A stretch of 64,000 nt of DNA from Oenanthe sinensis. Taxonomy: Eukaryota > Streptophyta > Magnoliopsida > Apiales > Apiaceae. Positions 12,651 through 23,094 of the stretch are shown piece by piece (within the stretch, counting starts at the first letter, position 1; each line of letters begins with the position of its first letter). The position numbers and the translations under genes are program-made. Below the pieces are notes generated by a model. That model did no database searches and had not been told where the DNA came from. It saw nothing but the letters and a program-made list of their open reading frames with translations. The DNA lies in the NCBI GenBank assembly GCA_028671895.1, contig CM053802.1:15631631-15695630 (forward strand), read 5' to 3'.

Positions 12651-14078
12651 ATGGCGCTTGATACATGGCTAGTTAAAGTGAAGAAGACTATATCAAACAG
12701 TTTCGATTCAGTTCATCGAGCAACCCCGCCTCATGAAAAGCCTGTCAACAAGAAATCTAGTCTAGGAGTAATGGCATTTGAGATTGCAGGACTCATGTCC
12801 AAGCTCCTCCACTTGTGGCAGTCTCTATCTGACAAGAACATAATGCGTCTGCGTAACGAATCCATTTGCCTTGAAGGGGTTCAAAAAATCGTCTCAAATG
12901 ATGAAGATTTCATGCTCAGCCTCGCCTGCGCAGAGATAGTGGAAAATTTGAGAGTAATATCAAGAGCCTTGTCTAGAATTAGTAACAAATGTGAAGACTC
13001 AACTTTACGGAGTTTTGATCAGATTTTCGACCAGTTTTCCAATACTGGCCTTGATCCTCATAATTGGAGTATGAGCTGGAAGGATTGTGAAGCAAAAACC
13101 AAGAAAATGGAAGGTTATGTGACTATAACTGCAACTTTATATCGCGAAATAGAGGAGCTCACATTACTGGAAAACAGTTTAAAGAAATCATTACAGAGTA
13201 AAGATCACCATGCAACAACAATGATTAAGCAACAGAAGATCATTGATCAACAACAAAAATTACTCTGGCAACGACAAGAAATCAAGTACTTAAAGGAAAG
13301 ATCATTGTGGTGTAGAAGTTTCGACACTGTCACTATATTACTTGCAAGATCAATTTTCACAGTTCTTGCAAGGATTAAGCTTGTTTTTGGTATGGATCAA
13401 GGATATCCACATTCTTTACATCGTAGTTTATCCGCGACAGTTTACCCTTCCGAACAAAACCATCCCACTTCCCTTGACATGGTATCAAGCCCTTGTGCCA
13501 AAAGCACCAAACACCAAGAATCAAAGGGTAGTTTGTCTCATGGATTCTTTGAATTAAACTCAAAGATCCTGAAACCGCCTGCAAGCACACTTGGAGCAGC
13601 TGCTTTATCTCTACACTATTCAAATTTGATTATTGTTCTTGAAAAAATGACTAGGTCACCTCAATTGATTGGATTTGATGCAAGGGATGATCTTTACGCA
13701 ATGTTACCACAAAGTATTCGATGGTCGTTAAGGGCTAGACTAAAAGGGGTGGGATTTTCAGCTAGTGATCCGGTGCTTGCCGGAGAATGGAGAGATGCAT
13801 TGGGGAAGATTTTGGGGTGGTTGTCACCACTAGCACATAATATGATTAAATGGCAAAGTGAAAGGAGCTTTGAGCAGCAAAACATTATGCCAAAGATAAA
13901 TGTTTTGTTGTTACAAACTTTGTATTTTGCAAACCAAGAAAAGACTGAAGCTTCCATAACTGAACTGTTAGTGGGGTTGAATTACATTTGGAGATTCGAA
14001 AGAGAGATGAATGCCAAGGCCTTGTTTGAATGTGCAGATTTCAATGGTGGGTTCATCAATCTGCAAAATTCCAGTTAA
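12651..14078 (+). CDS. DUF3475/DUF668 protein (PSI-like family)
   Basis: A single open frame without introns. Two in-frame ATGs exist, 12627 and 12651. I prefer 12651 because MALDTWLVKVKKTIS looks like the family N-terminus; this gives 475 aa. From about residue 37 comes the DUF3475 segment (LGVMAFEIAGLMSKLLHLWQ). A Gln/Lys-rich coiled-coil stretch follows near residues 185-215. DUF668 covers about residues 310-405 (TLGAAALSLHYSNLIIVLEK, then ARLKGVGFSA and EWRDALGKILGWLSPLAHNM). Relatives in Arabidopsis include the PSK SIMULATOR proteins, linked to growth and peptide-hormone signalling; this shorter intronless type is less studied. A TATA-like TATATAAT lies near 12592. Molecular function is unknown. 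Confidence 0.9.
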   Translation: MALDTWLVKVKKTISNSFDSVHRATPPHEKPVNKKSSLGVMAFEIAGLMSKLLHLWQSLSDKNIMRLRNESICLEGVQKIVSNDEDFMLSLACAEIVENLRVISRALSRISNKCEDSTLRSFDQIFDQFSNTGLDPHNWSMSWKDCEAKTKKMEGYVTITATLYREIEELTLLENSLKKSLQSKDHHATTMIKQQKIIDQQQKLLWQRQEIKYLKERSLWCRSFDTVTILLARSIFTVLARIKLVFGMDQGYPHSLHRSLSATVYPSEQNHPTSLDMVSSPCAKSTKHQESKGSLSHGFFELNSKILKPPASTLGAAALSLHYSNLIIVLEKMTRSPQLIGFDARDDLYAMLPQSIRWSLRARLKGVGFSASDPVLAGEWRDALGKILGWLSPLAHNMIKWQSERSFEQQNIMPKINVLLLQTLYFANQEKTEASITELLVGLNYIWRFEREMNAKALFECADFNGGFINLQNSS

Positions 14079-14970
14079 GTACATTAAAGGTTGCCGTTTT
14101 CATTCCCTTGTTTCTCTAGATTTTGTAAGTTTGTATAATCTAATTCATGTTATAGCTTCCTCTCCCTTTTTCATTTATAGATTGAACTGAGTTTCAGTAT
14201 TTCATATCTGTGAAGTACGTGTTGTTTTGCTTCCAATTGTGACCTATCTATTGTAATATAAGTCATGTCTGTGAATGATAATGATTTAATTTCATGACAA
14301 TATTTACTCTACAAGCATGAAGCATGTAAACATATTCTTGTAGTTGGTACACTGTTGTTACTAAATATTTACATGATGTGATAGCCTTCATATTCGATTG
14401 TTCTAGAAACATGGTTAACTGTCTGCAATGCATCCCCCGGTGGTCCAGTGCTGCCGATGTTTGACATGACCAGGACATAACTCTGACTCGATTCAATTAA
14501 CGACAATATTATATTTACAATATTCGAAAATGAAAGAATACGAGTCGATCGATCAATCATATTATATAATTTCACTCCATAAAACTTATATTTGTTAAAT
14601 TTTCGAACATTGCAAAATCGACACGTTTACGGCACAATTCTAAACTCAAAATTATGACCCGGACCCTCCCATCTGTTCGAATATACATTATGCATACATA
14701 TCTCTATGTGTTGCTAGCTGGGGATTATTTTTCTAGGGAAGATTCATTGCATGGTGTAGGCCAAACCAGTCTGTGGTTAAGTAGGCTGCCTGATCATAAA
14801 CATATATATGGACATGCAATCATTATTAGTACTAGAACATTATGCACATTAATATTAAAAAACAGGTTTTGAGATTTTAAAGATATGGGAACTGTACGAA
14901 TGTACAATTGGCCTTATATTTCTAGACATCTAAATCTATATACAAATTAATTTCAATAAGAAATTACATA
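14079..14970. other. 3' flank of the DUF668 gene, no gene seen
   Basis: The first 200 bases look like a T-rich 3' UTR. The rest has short chance open frames on both strands with no family resemblance. It ends at the Stowaway element. Confidence 0.45.
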
Positions 14971-15228
14971 CTCCCTCCGTCCCATATTTTTTGTCTCATT
15001 TTGACTTTTCAAAATCAAATTAATCAATTTTGACCAACAAATTAAACATGCTATATAATAATATATATTTTTTAGAAAAATATTATAATAAAATTTAACT
15101 ATTCTATTTTATGAATCAATTTATAAAATCGTAAAATTATAAATAAATATTTTTAAATTGTTGGTCAAAGTTAAAAAAACTTAACTTTGAAAAGTCAAAA
15201 TAAGACAAGAATTATGGGACCGAGGGAG
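14971..15228. mobile_element. Stowaway-type (Tc1/mariner) MITE
   Basis: 258 bp. Ends are CTCCCTCCGTCCCAT and ATGGGACCGAGGGAG, the classic Stowaway termini, flanked by TA on both sides (14969-14970, 15229-15230). The inner arms continue the palindrome (TTTTGACTTTTCAAA against TTGAAAAGTCAAAA). Non-autonomous. Confidence 0.9.
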
Positions 15229-15230
15229 TA

Positions 15231-16032
15231 TATAAATTCCCCTAATTAGATAGTAATACTTTTATGAGTTGGTGAATTATTAGAGGAAGAAGATAAAGAG
15301 ATGGAGAGGGTCACTTGTCAAGAACAAAGCATGTACAAGATTGGACCAAAGTGCTATTGATCATACCCTCTCCTTTAATTAGATTCCAATACTTTTCTTA
15401 ATCACTCATTTCTTTTGAATTTAATCAAAATTCCTCTGGGGTCAAGGTGGCCACAACATTGATTCTTTTTTTTTTTCATTATCAAAAAGAAAATGCTGAA
15501 TAAAAGAACATCGTGATAGTATACATTTGAATTATAACTGCAGCGTTAACTACTTAATTGTCCTCGAAAAAGTAATCATTCTCGATTAAGTCGATTGATT
15601 AAGGTAAAATTCAAGTTTGAGCTTGTTGCAGTACATGGGGATAATAAATTTGCCAATTGTTATAATGTTCCATTTAGTTCGAATCAGTTCTAATAATCTG
15701 ATAATTGTAATGCTTTTCGTAGTTTAGTTTATAAAAATCTACATCTGAGTTTGTTTTCCAACCTAAGGATCTTAACGTGACAGCAAACTAGCTACAAATA
15801 TTAGGTAGCTGGTCCAAGATTTGGGCAACAGGCAGCTGTGACTGTGACTGTGGCTATCGTACGTGCATGTGGACGTACACAACACACAAGGCTTGATAAT
15901 TTGTGAGTAGAAAATAACGAACTAGGTAATCATGGATCATCCTTAACTAACTACAGTATAATCTCAGTATACAATAAACAATAGTATATATTCCAATTTA
16001 AAAAAATTAAAAGAACAACTGATCAAATTAAA
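15231..16032. other. Intergenic DNA between the Stowaway MITE and the SAP gene
   Basis: About 800 bp with no coding sequence recognised. It includes a GTGACT-type short repeat near 15836-15852. The right end will include the SAP gene's 3' UTR. Confidence 0.4.
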
Positions 16033-16476
16033 TTATACCCTCTCTCCCAACTTATCCTGAATAACCAAAGGATTTTCCCTCGCCAAAGCAACGCGTCCTG
16101 CGGCTTTATAATCATAAGTGCATGAATGTTCTTCCGCATATCGATGCATGCTGCAATACTCGCCTCCACAGCGACATGAAAACCCTAATAATCCAATTTT
16201 TTTCTTGCAACACGAGCAACGCCTAGATTTGTTTTTCCCCATGGAAATATCATCAACAACATGATCATTCTCATTCTCGTTCTCGTTCTCATCATTGTGT
16301 AGAGAGATTTGATTCGCAGAGGAACTAATGTAATCAATACCATTAGATTCGGACGATAATTGCTGTTGTTTGAAAAAGTCTAGGTAGCATCTTGAGCAGA
16401 GATTATGATTTTCCGGAGATCCATAGAAGCCACAATTCTTGACACACAGCTTCGGAGTGCTATCGGACGAAGACAT
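16033..16476 (-). CDS. SAP: A20/AN1 zinc-finger stress-associated protein
   Basis: An intronless 147-aa protein, normal size and structure for plant SAPs. The A20 finger is near residues 11-32 (CVKNCGFYGSPENHNLCSRC). An acidic Asn/Glu repeat (ENENENEND) marks the linker. The AN1 finger is near residues 87-126, with CSCCKKKIGLLGFSCRC, then GGEYCSMHRY and EEHSCTYD holding the Cys/His ligands. All expected ligands are present. A20 domains bind ubiquitin and can give E3 activity; plant SAPs are typically induced by stress and act in cytosol and nucleus. A TATATAAA box on the minus strand at 16605-16598 would give a leader of about 95 bases. Confidence 0.95.
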   Translation of the reverse strand: MSSSDSTPKLCVKNCGFYGSPENHNLCSRCYLDFFKQQQLSSESNGIDYISSSANQISLHNDENENENENDHVVDDISMGKNKSRRCSCCKKKIGLLGFSCRCGGEYCSMHRYAEEHSCTYDYKAAGRVALARENPLVIQDKLGERV

Positions 16477-16597
16477 GTTTAATTGTACTGATGAATGATG
16501 ATATATATAAATTTAATCGTGAGAAAAGACTAAAGAAGTACTATAAATCTTGGTCTTAATTGCATGAATGCAGATAAAACTATCGAGGGTGTTTGTA

Positions 16598-16605
16598 TTT
16601 ATATA
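16598..16605 (-). promoter_or_regulatory. TATA box of the SAP gene
   Basis: TATATAAA on the minus strand, about 120 bases upstream of the SAP start codon, in a suitable position for a short leader. Confidence 0.5.
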
Positions 16606-16619
16606 GTAGTTCGTCTATT

Positions 16620-17950
16620 GCCATTGTCAAATCCAAATAGGATTCGAAATTTGAAGTTTATTATTTTAAAATCATTTAGAAGAACGACTAGTATTCGGAC
16701 GGGATGCCTGTATATATTTCTCAGATGTTCTAGGAAGGTCATGTCTGCGCATAATAAATAAGCCACAAAAAAATAATTTAGAGACTATAATCATTATTGG
16801 CTTATTATAAGATTTTCCTTTATAAATTTAATATTGATATTGTTTGTTACATTATTTATATGTACAAATATAGTTATTAATTATTACATAGTTTACTATA
16901 TATAATTTTATTAATTTTCATATAAAAAAATTATTTATTTATATTTATTGAGAATTATATCCTATATAACTAGAATTATTTTGGTACGTAGTAGTTGTGA
17001 TCATTACGTGGTTAAAAATTAGGAAACTTCTGAAACATATATGCATATATATATATAATAAAATAAATTTAACTAATTTTTATATGATTCAATATAAGCA
17101 GAAAAAATAATTAATAAAAAGATATTTAATGATAATATGATAATATTTTTATATGTGTGCATATTTTAAAATAAAAAAATAAATTTAATTATCTTCGAAT
17201 AGAAGTGTAGAATTGTTTAAAATATTTGATAATATTTTCGAATATATTAAATGACAGATCGCATCCAAATATATTTTTTACATGGTTCAGGAATACTGTA
17301 ATGTGTCAACTCAAGTGCCCAGAAGGTAAAAGGAAGTTATCATACATATAAACAATCACAGATAACTCCTCTTTTCGTATGAGGTCTTTGAGAAATTCTC
17401 AAAAATAAATTCGTACCATTTAAAGTAAACAAAAACATACAAAGTACAGGGTTTTTTCTCCATTCTCTCTCATCTCGCTTGTGCTACCATTGTTGTCCCT
17501 AACTCCGACGGTCCACCGCTCGAAAGTCCACTTCCTAGTTTTGTTATTACTTCTTTTTCAATAAAATCGAGTTTTAGTTCCATAAATTTCAAAAAATCCA
17601 GTTGAGTTCTTCATTTTGGCTTTCAGGTCTACTACAGTTAAGAGCTCGGATTTTCAAATAAAATCAGTTTTGGATTCAAAATCTCCGGCCTAATATCATA
17701 TCAAAATTTGGTATTATTCCGAGATCTTTGAATTTTTAGGATTTTTCGTATCGCTTTGTGCGAGTTTATTGTTTATGTTATTAGTTGTATCGCTTTATGC
17801 GAGTACTCTTGTGTTTATTTCATTGAAAATGAATTATATGGTGTATTGGGAGATCTGAATATCCAGCATCGACAACACTTTCGGCATGTCTATAGCTGAT
17901 TTTCGGCATGTAGATAATTGGGGTGCGCTTGAGACAGTGGTGAAAATTGC
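16620..17950. other. AT-rich intergenic DNA upstream of the SAP gene
   Basis: Very AT-rich to about 17300. From about 17450 the base composition changes (CTCCATTCTCTCTCATCTCG, then a GACGGTCC stretch), which could be the 5' part of the LINE relic whose RNase H tail follows. No intact gene. Confidence 0.35.
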
Positions 17951-18311
17951 ATGTGCTCACCTCTCATAAAAAAAGTTTGTTCATAACATGAGACATTTGG
18001 CAACTCTAAACTCAATTTTTATAACCGAGTCCTCTAAATATCACACTATCCACGAAATTACTGTGAGGGTCAATTGTGAAGCTACTGTTTTAAGGGAAGA
18101 TGCAGGTTGGATTGCTCGGGCGACCATTGAAGTCATTTTTAATTTTTAAAATATTTGTATTCAGTTTGTTAAGCGATCCGAAAATAAAGCGGCTAATTTT
18201 TTAGCTCATTTATTTGTTTTTCAACCTAGTTACATGGTCAGTTGGGGGTTTGTCCCCGATTGAGTCTCTTTCAAATTATTAATGAAATCTGCTTTAAATT
18301 TGGTAAAAAAA
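17950..18311 (+). mobile_element. LINE relic: RNase H tail with poly(A)
   Basis: Near 18160-18260 the plus strand reads FVKRSENKAANFLAHLF and then MVSWGFVPD, the C-terminal end of the RNase H domain carried by plant L1-type LINEs. Stop codons interrupt the frame. The element ends in an A-run at about 18304-18311. It is only a fragment. Confidence 0.65.
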
Positions 18312-18559
18312 ATATACAAGTAAAAAGTTAAGATGATTAAGAGCTAACAAATGACATCAGAATGAGATTGCTACCGAAAGACGAGCTCTCAAAACAAGCC
18401 TTTGATGGTTATCGCAAGATGGGCTTAAAAAGGAGGAGACGCGTGGGTTCTTGTATGAATTTAGGAGAGTAATAAGATTCATATAATATGATGTGCTTTT
18501 AATATGAATTAAGGGGATCAAATCATACAATATGAAGATATAATTTGATAGGCACCGTT

Positions 18560-21500
18560 TTTTTTTTGAAAAACATCGTACTTGCATATATTAAATTTTC
18601 TTAGAAGCAAGATTATAAGAGATAAAATCTGGAGCAGTATAAAACCACTCCTGCAGACCTGACGTAGAATAAGTGGCCCTTACTAACAAATGAGCTACAA
18701 TATTCGCAGACCTATGCACAAACACGACTAACACTTCTTCAAAATGTTTAATCAATTCACCACAATCGGCATCTACTATATCAAAATAGGATCGTCCTGT
18801 ATTTCTGTTAACTGTGTCCACCAATAACTTAGCATCAGACTCGAAAATGCACATATTGCACCTCCATGTTTTTGTCCATAACAACGCTTCCTTTAAGCTT
18901 AAAACTTCAGCTTCCCTTGGTTGCATATTACCTCTTACCACATTACTTCAAGCTCGAAGAAAACATCCTGTGTCATCCTGAATGACACATCCAACTCCTA
19001 TAAACTCTGATCCCTGTTTGAAAGCAGCATCAACGTTAATTTTTATCCAACCTGCAGGTGGTTTACACCACACTCGATCACTCTGTGGATGTATTTTGCC
19101 AATCTCATCTCTTGCTCTTTTCCAGTCGGTCAATAAGTTGAAGGCCATGGATTTCACACCAAAAACTGACTGATTCACCCATTCCCATACCCACTTATTC
19201 CGTCTGTACCATAACCCTAAGCAAACTAATCCCACCATGACACAGTGGATCATACTATTTGTACGAAAGAACCTCTGCAACACTTCCATTACTGTATCAT
19301 TTGGCAGCACCGTGAGTACATTTTTAAACTCAATTACTCTTCACACCACTTGTGCAAATTGACACCGGAAGAGAACGTGCAAAGCATCCTCTTTAGGTAT
19401 TTGACACCAAGAACAAGCCATCTCAACGTTGACATGTTTAATGGTTAAAGCATCAGCTGTAGGGAGAAAATTGCGACAAGCACTCCACAAGAAATTAGTG
19501 ACTTTTCCTGGCAATTTTAAAGACCACAAATTTTGCCAAAAAATTCTCTCTGAATACTCATGTACTCCATGTAATTTTCTGTAGCAACTTCTTACCGTGA
19601 ATTCACATCTATCATCCAGGAGCCAGAATCACGAGTCCTCCTTACTTCTGATCGGTGTAGGAATTTGACATATCAAACTACTATCTCTCTCATTACACAC
19701 ATCACGAATCACATCCTTATCCCAATTCTTTTGACTCTCGTCCAAGAAATTGTGCACTGTCACATGTTTCAATTCATTTGACATCTCAGTAGTAAGGTAT
19801 CTATTAGCCGAGCATGGAAACCATGGAACTTCCCAGACTTTCGTACTCTTTCCATCACTAATTCTACGTCTACACCCCTACTTAATCACCCCCTATACTT
19901 CAATGATACTCATCCACATATAGCTTGGGTTATCTCCTAATTGAGCATTTAGGAACTCAATATTAGGGAAATATTTAGCCCACATCAAACTCGTTAGCCC
20001 ACATCAAACTCGTTACCTACAGATTTGTATTGTTTATTAGTCTACATCCCTGTTTCGCCAACATTTCAACATTAAATTCCCTCAATTTCTTAAATCCCAT
20101 CCCCCTCCTTCCTTAGCAGCAAAAAGCTTATCCCATGCCATCCATTTTATACCTCTGCTTGTACTCCCATTACACCACCAAAAAGCATTCATTCTTTTTT
20201 TTAATTCCTTCATAGATATCCATAAGAATTAACAGTAAACTCATCCAAAAATTTGGAATCACATGTGCTGCTGTTTCAAGAAGCATAATTTTACCTGCTT
20301 TTGAGATGGTCTGATTCTTCCACCCTTGAAGCTTCTGCTCAATATGCTCCAATAAAAACGTAAACGTTGCAATCTTTCTTCGGCCTATAGACATAGGCAT
20401 GCCTAAGTCTTTTCCAGGTGTCTGAACTTCATTCACGCCTAACTGTGTACACACATCTCTTCTATCTCTTCTATTAACTTTAGTCGTATTTGGAGAAAAC
20501 ATAATGGTGGAATTCTTAAAATTCACCATTTGGCCTGAAATTTCCTCATACCTATTCGGAATCCTTTTCATGACATTTGCTTCCGGTCCCACTGCTCTAA
20601 AGAAAAAATGGCAGTCGTCGGCAAATAACAAATGTGATATGGTAGGAGCCCTAGCCCTAGCAACAGTGCAACCGTGTAACAACCATGCTTCTTCATTACG
20701 ACGGATAATTGCACTCAATCCCTCTGCACACATAATAAATATATAAGGTGAAATAGGATCACCTTGTCTCACCCTCTTTTAGGAATAACGTTACTAAATT
20801 CACTACCATTGTGGAGAAAACTATATGAAACTGATCGAATGAAACTCATCACCCTGTCAATCCATATTGTATTAAAACCAAACTTCTTCATCATACTCTG
20901 GATAAATCCCCATTCCAATCGAACATATGCTTTTGATATGTCAATTTTTAGGCCTGCTACTCCGTTTTTACCTTGAGTTCTTTGTTTCATATAGTGATTC
21001 ACTTCAAAAGCAATCAATGTATTGTCAGTCAATAATCTCCCTTCAATGAATGCACTTTACTTGTCAGAGATTAATTTTCCCAAACATGGTTTCAACCTAT
21101 TTGACAAAACTTTGGACAAGATTCTAACCAACACATTCATAACGATATAGGCCGTAAATCTGTCATCGATGTTGGCTACTCCATTTTTGGAATCAGGCAC
21201 ACCAATGTTTGATTAATTCCAACTGGAAGCTCTCATGTACTTATAAATTTCTGATTGAAATTGAACACATCCCTTCCTACCACACTCCAAAATACTTGAA
21301 AAATGCAGGATTAAGGCCATCTGGGCCAGGCGACTTATGTGGATGCATTGAAAACATAGCTGCCTTAACCTCCTCATTTGTTATTTTTGAGATTAAAGAC
21401 TCATTCTCTTCATCTGTAATTCTCTCCATCATTTCTCTATGTGATATACTTCCCTCCAAAGATGAAGCTTGAAATAAGTGTGAGAAGTATCCCGTAATAA

Positions 21501-21790
21501 TTTCTTGAATTTCAATTGTTGTCTCTCTCCATTCCCCCTTGTCATCTTTAATACGCTGAATGCAATTACTTTTTTTCCGATTTGAGGCATACTTATGAAA
21601 GAATCAAGTATTTTAATCACCTTCTCGTAACCAAAATTGTTTTGCTCATTGCTTCTAGTATATTTTTTGTTTTTCTAACATATTCAAAAACTCCCATCTC
21701 ACCGCGTTGTACATCTCGATACCATATTTCGATAGTGAAGGAAGAAATTGTTAGAGAGTTATTTTATATCATCCGGGGAGGGGGCAAATT
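18560..21790 (-). mobile_element. Degenerate 5'-truncated L1-type LINE (reverse transcriptase and RNase H)
   Basis: Reading leftwards on the minus strand: a linker (FLNMLEKQKIY, then FWLREGD with stops) at 21713-21590; the RT start (HPHKSPGPDGLNPAFF) near 21335; RT palm (GLKIDISKAYVRLEW) near 20950-20900; MRQGDPISPYIFIMCAEGLS at 20772; catalytic LLFADD near 20620; the zf-RVT segment (LPGKVTNFLWSACRNFLPTA) near 19515; and RNase H (GWIKINVDAAFKQG to FVHRSANIVAHLL) from 19060 to 18690. Many stops and frameshifts make it inactive. FADD replaces the usual YADD. A T-run at 18560-18569 is the poly(A) tail. The endonuclease domain is missing. Confidence 0.88.
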
Positions 21791-21799
21791 ACTAGTTTT

Positions 21800-22265
21800 C
21801 TTATAAAATAAAAGTAAAATATCATTAAAAAGAACTCGAATCCAAGTTTATAAAGGCAAATAACTCTTCACGGACATGGTTGATCTAGCATTACCTATCA
21901 ATAATCAATAATAGGTATAATTCTTACTAGATTATGATAGATTATGAGTAACCTTGTTCCCTTCTCTCTTAACATGAGACCAGATGACAAACTCAAAATT
22001 AGTGTTGCTAAATACCATATCATGAAATGCTGAATCTATCTCGGAGGAAATTAACTTCTTGTTATACATTTTGCACACCAGAACTTGACAATTAAAATTA
22101 GTCAACTCATCAAAAAATAATCATTAGAATGTATCCATGGAAACACATCTATACTCTTCCACCATTTTACTAAACCTTATTTATGAGCAAAGGCTACGGT
22201 AATTGACATTGTTCGAAAACTAATAAGTTTCATTGATGCCACAGGGACCATTATCATTGTTGATG
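21800..22265 (-). mobile_element. Second LINE relic: RNase H fragment
   Basis: The minus strand near 21990-21930 reads NFEFVIWSHVKREGNKVTHN, the end of a LINE RNase H domain, preceded by MYNKKLISSEIDSAFHDMVF. It abuts the 5' end of the longer LINE in the same orientation, so it is a separate older insertion. Confidence 0.6.
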
Positions 22266-22276
22266 CTCTGTATTTA

Positions 22277-22673
22277 GAGCCTGTTTGTGTAACATGGCTT
22301 TAAGTAAAAAATGACTTCTAGGAGCTTTTGACGTGTTTGTGTACTCCGGCTTTAAGCTAGCTTTTAGGAGAAAAGTTCCATTAAGTAAAAAGTACCTAAA
22401 ATGTACTTTTGCTTATGACTTTTTGACTTTTCGATTTTTTTTTTTTTTTTTTGCTTCTATGACTCTTGTAAAGTATAAATAATATGAATTTAAAATTTTT
22501 TAAAGTCAAATTTCACTTAAAGTCAAAATTATTAAACCCCCCATTTAACTTTAAGTTCCATTACCCAAACACATTCATTCAACTTAAAGTAAAAAACTTT
22601 ACTTTCTCCATTAAGTTAAAAACACCTCCATTAAGTCAAAAGTAACTTATTTTAAGTAATCCCAAACGGCCTC
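22277..22673. mobile_element. hAT-like MITE with subterminal TTAAGT repeats
   Basis: About 400 bp. Ends are GAGCCTGTTTGTGTAACAT and CCCAAACGGCCTC, roughly inverted. The interior carries many copies of CTTTAAGT/ATTAAGT and AAAGTA in both directions, typical of subterminal transposase sites. A T-run of about 20 lies at 22434-22453. The target duplication is not clear. Confidence 0.5.
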
Positions 22674-22951
22674 TTAGCCATTAGGTGCACTTTTCACATC
22701 TTAACATCTGCTGCAATCTTGTATTGGGACTGAACCTAGATTGATTTGACACGCGGGTAAGAAAAAGAACATGGAGGATTGTCTCGGAACAGCAGTACTA
22801 TTACCTCTATTAATATAATTTATATATATATATATGTGTAAAAATAAATTTATACAAATTTGATTTAAAACAAATAACATCATAATATTATGAAATTAAA
22901 GTACGCTAGTATCTAAGTTTTAGATTGAAACAAATTAAACATGAAAATCAC

Positions 22952-22973
22952 TATAAAACTCGCAAAACCCTAA
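22952..22973 (+). promoter_or_regulatory. TATA box and telo-box of the helicase gene
   Basis: TATAAA at 22952-22957 is followed by AAACCCTAA (a telo-box) at 22965-22973 and then a CT-rich initiator region. Telo-boxes just downstream of the TATA box are common in plant ribosomal-protein and ribosome-biogenesis genes, which fits a nucleolar helicase. Confidence 0.6.
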
Positions 22974-23094
22974 ACCCCAATCTCTCTCTCAGCTCAACCA
23001 CTTTCACTGCTACATTCTTCGCTTGCAGCTGCAGCAACAGCAGGAGAAAACCCCTAAATCATACATATACACACAAACCCCTGTGTCTATCACC

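Noticed and set aside
14654..14872. 72-codon plus-strand frame downstream of the DUF668 gene
   Set aside because: No family resemblance, no splice or promoter context; probably chance.
16564..16761. 65-codon plus-strand frame over the SAP promoter
   Set aside because: Overlaps the SAP TATA region, with no protein family features.
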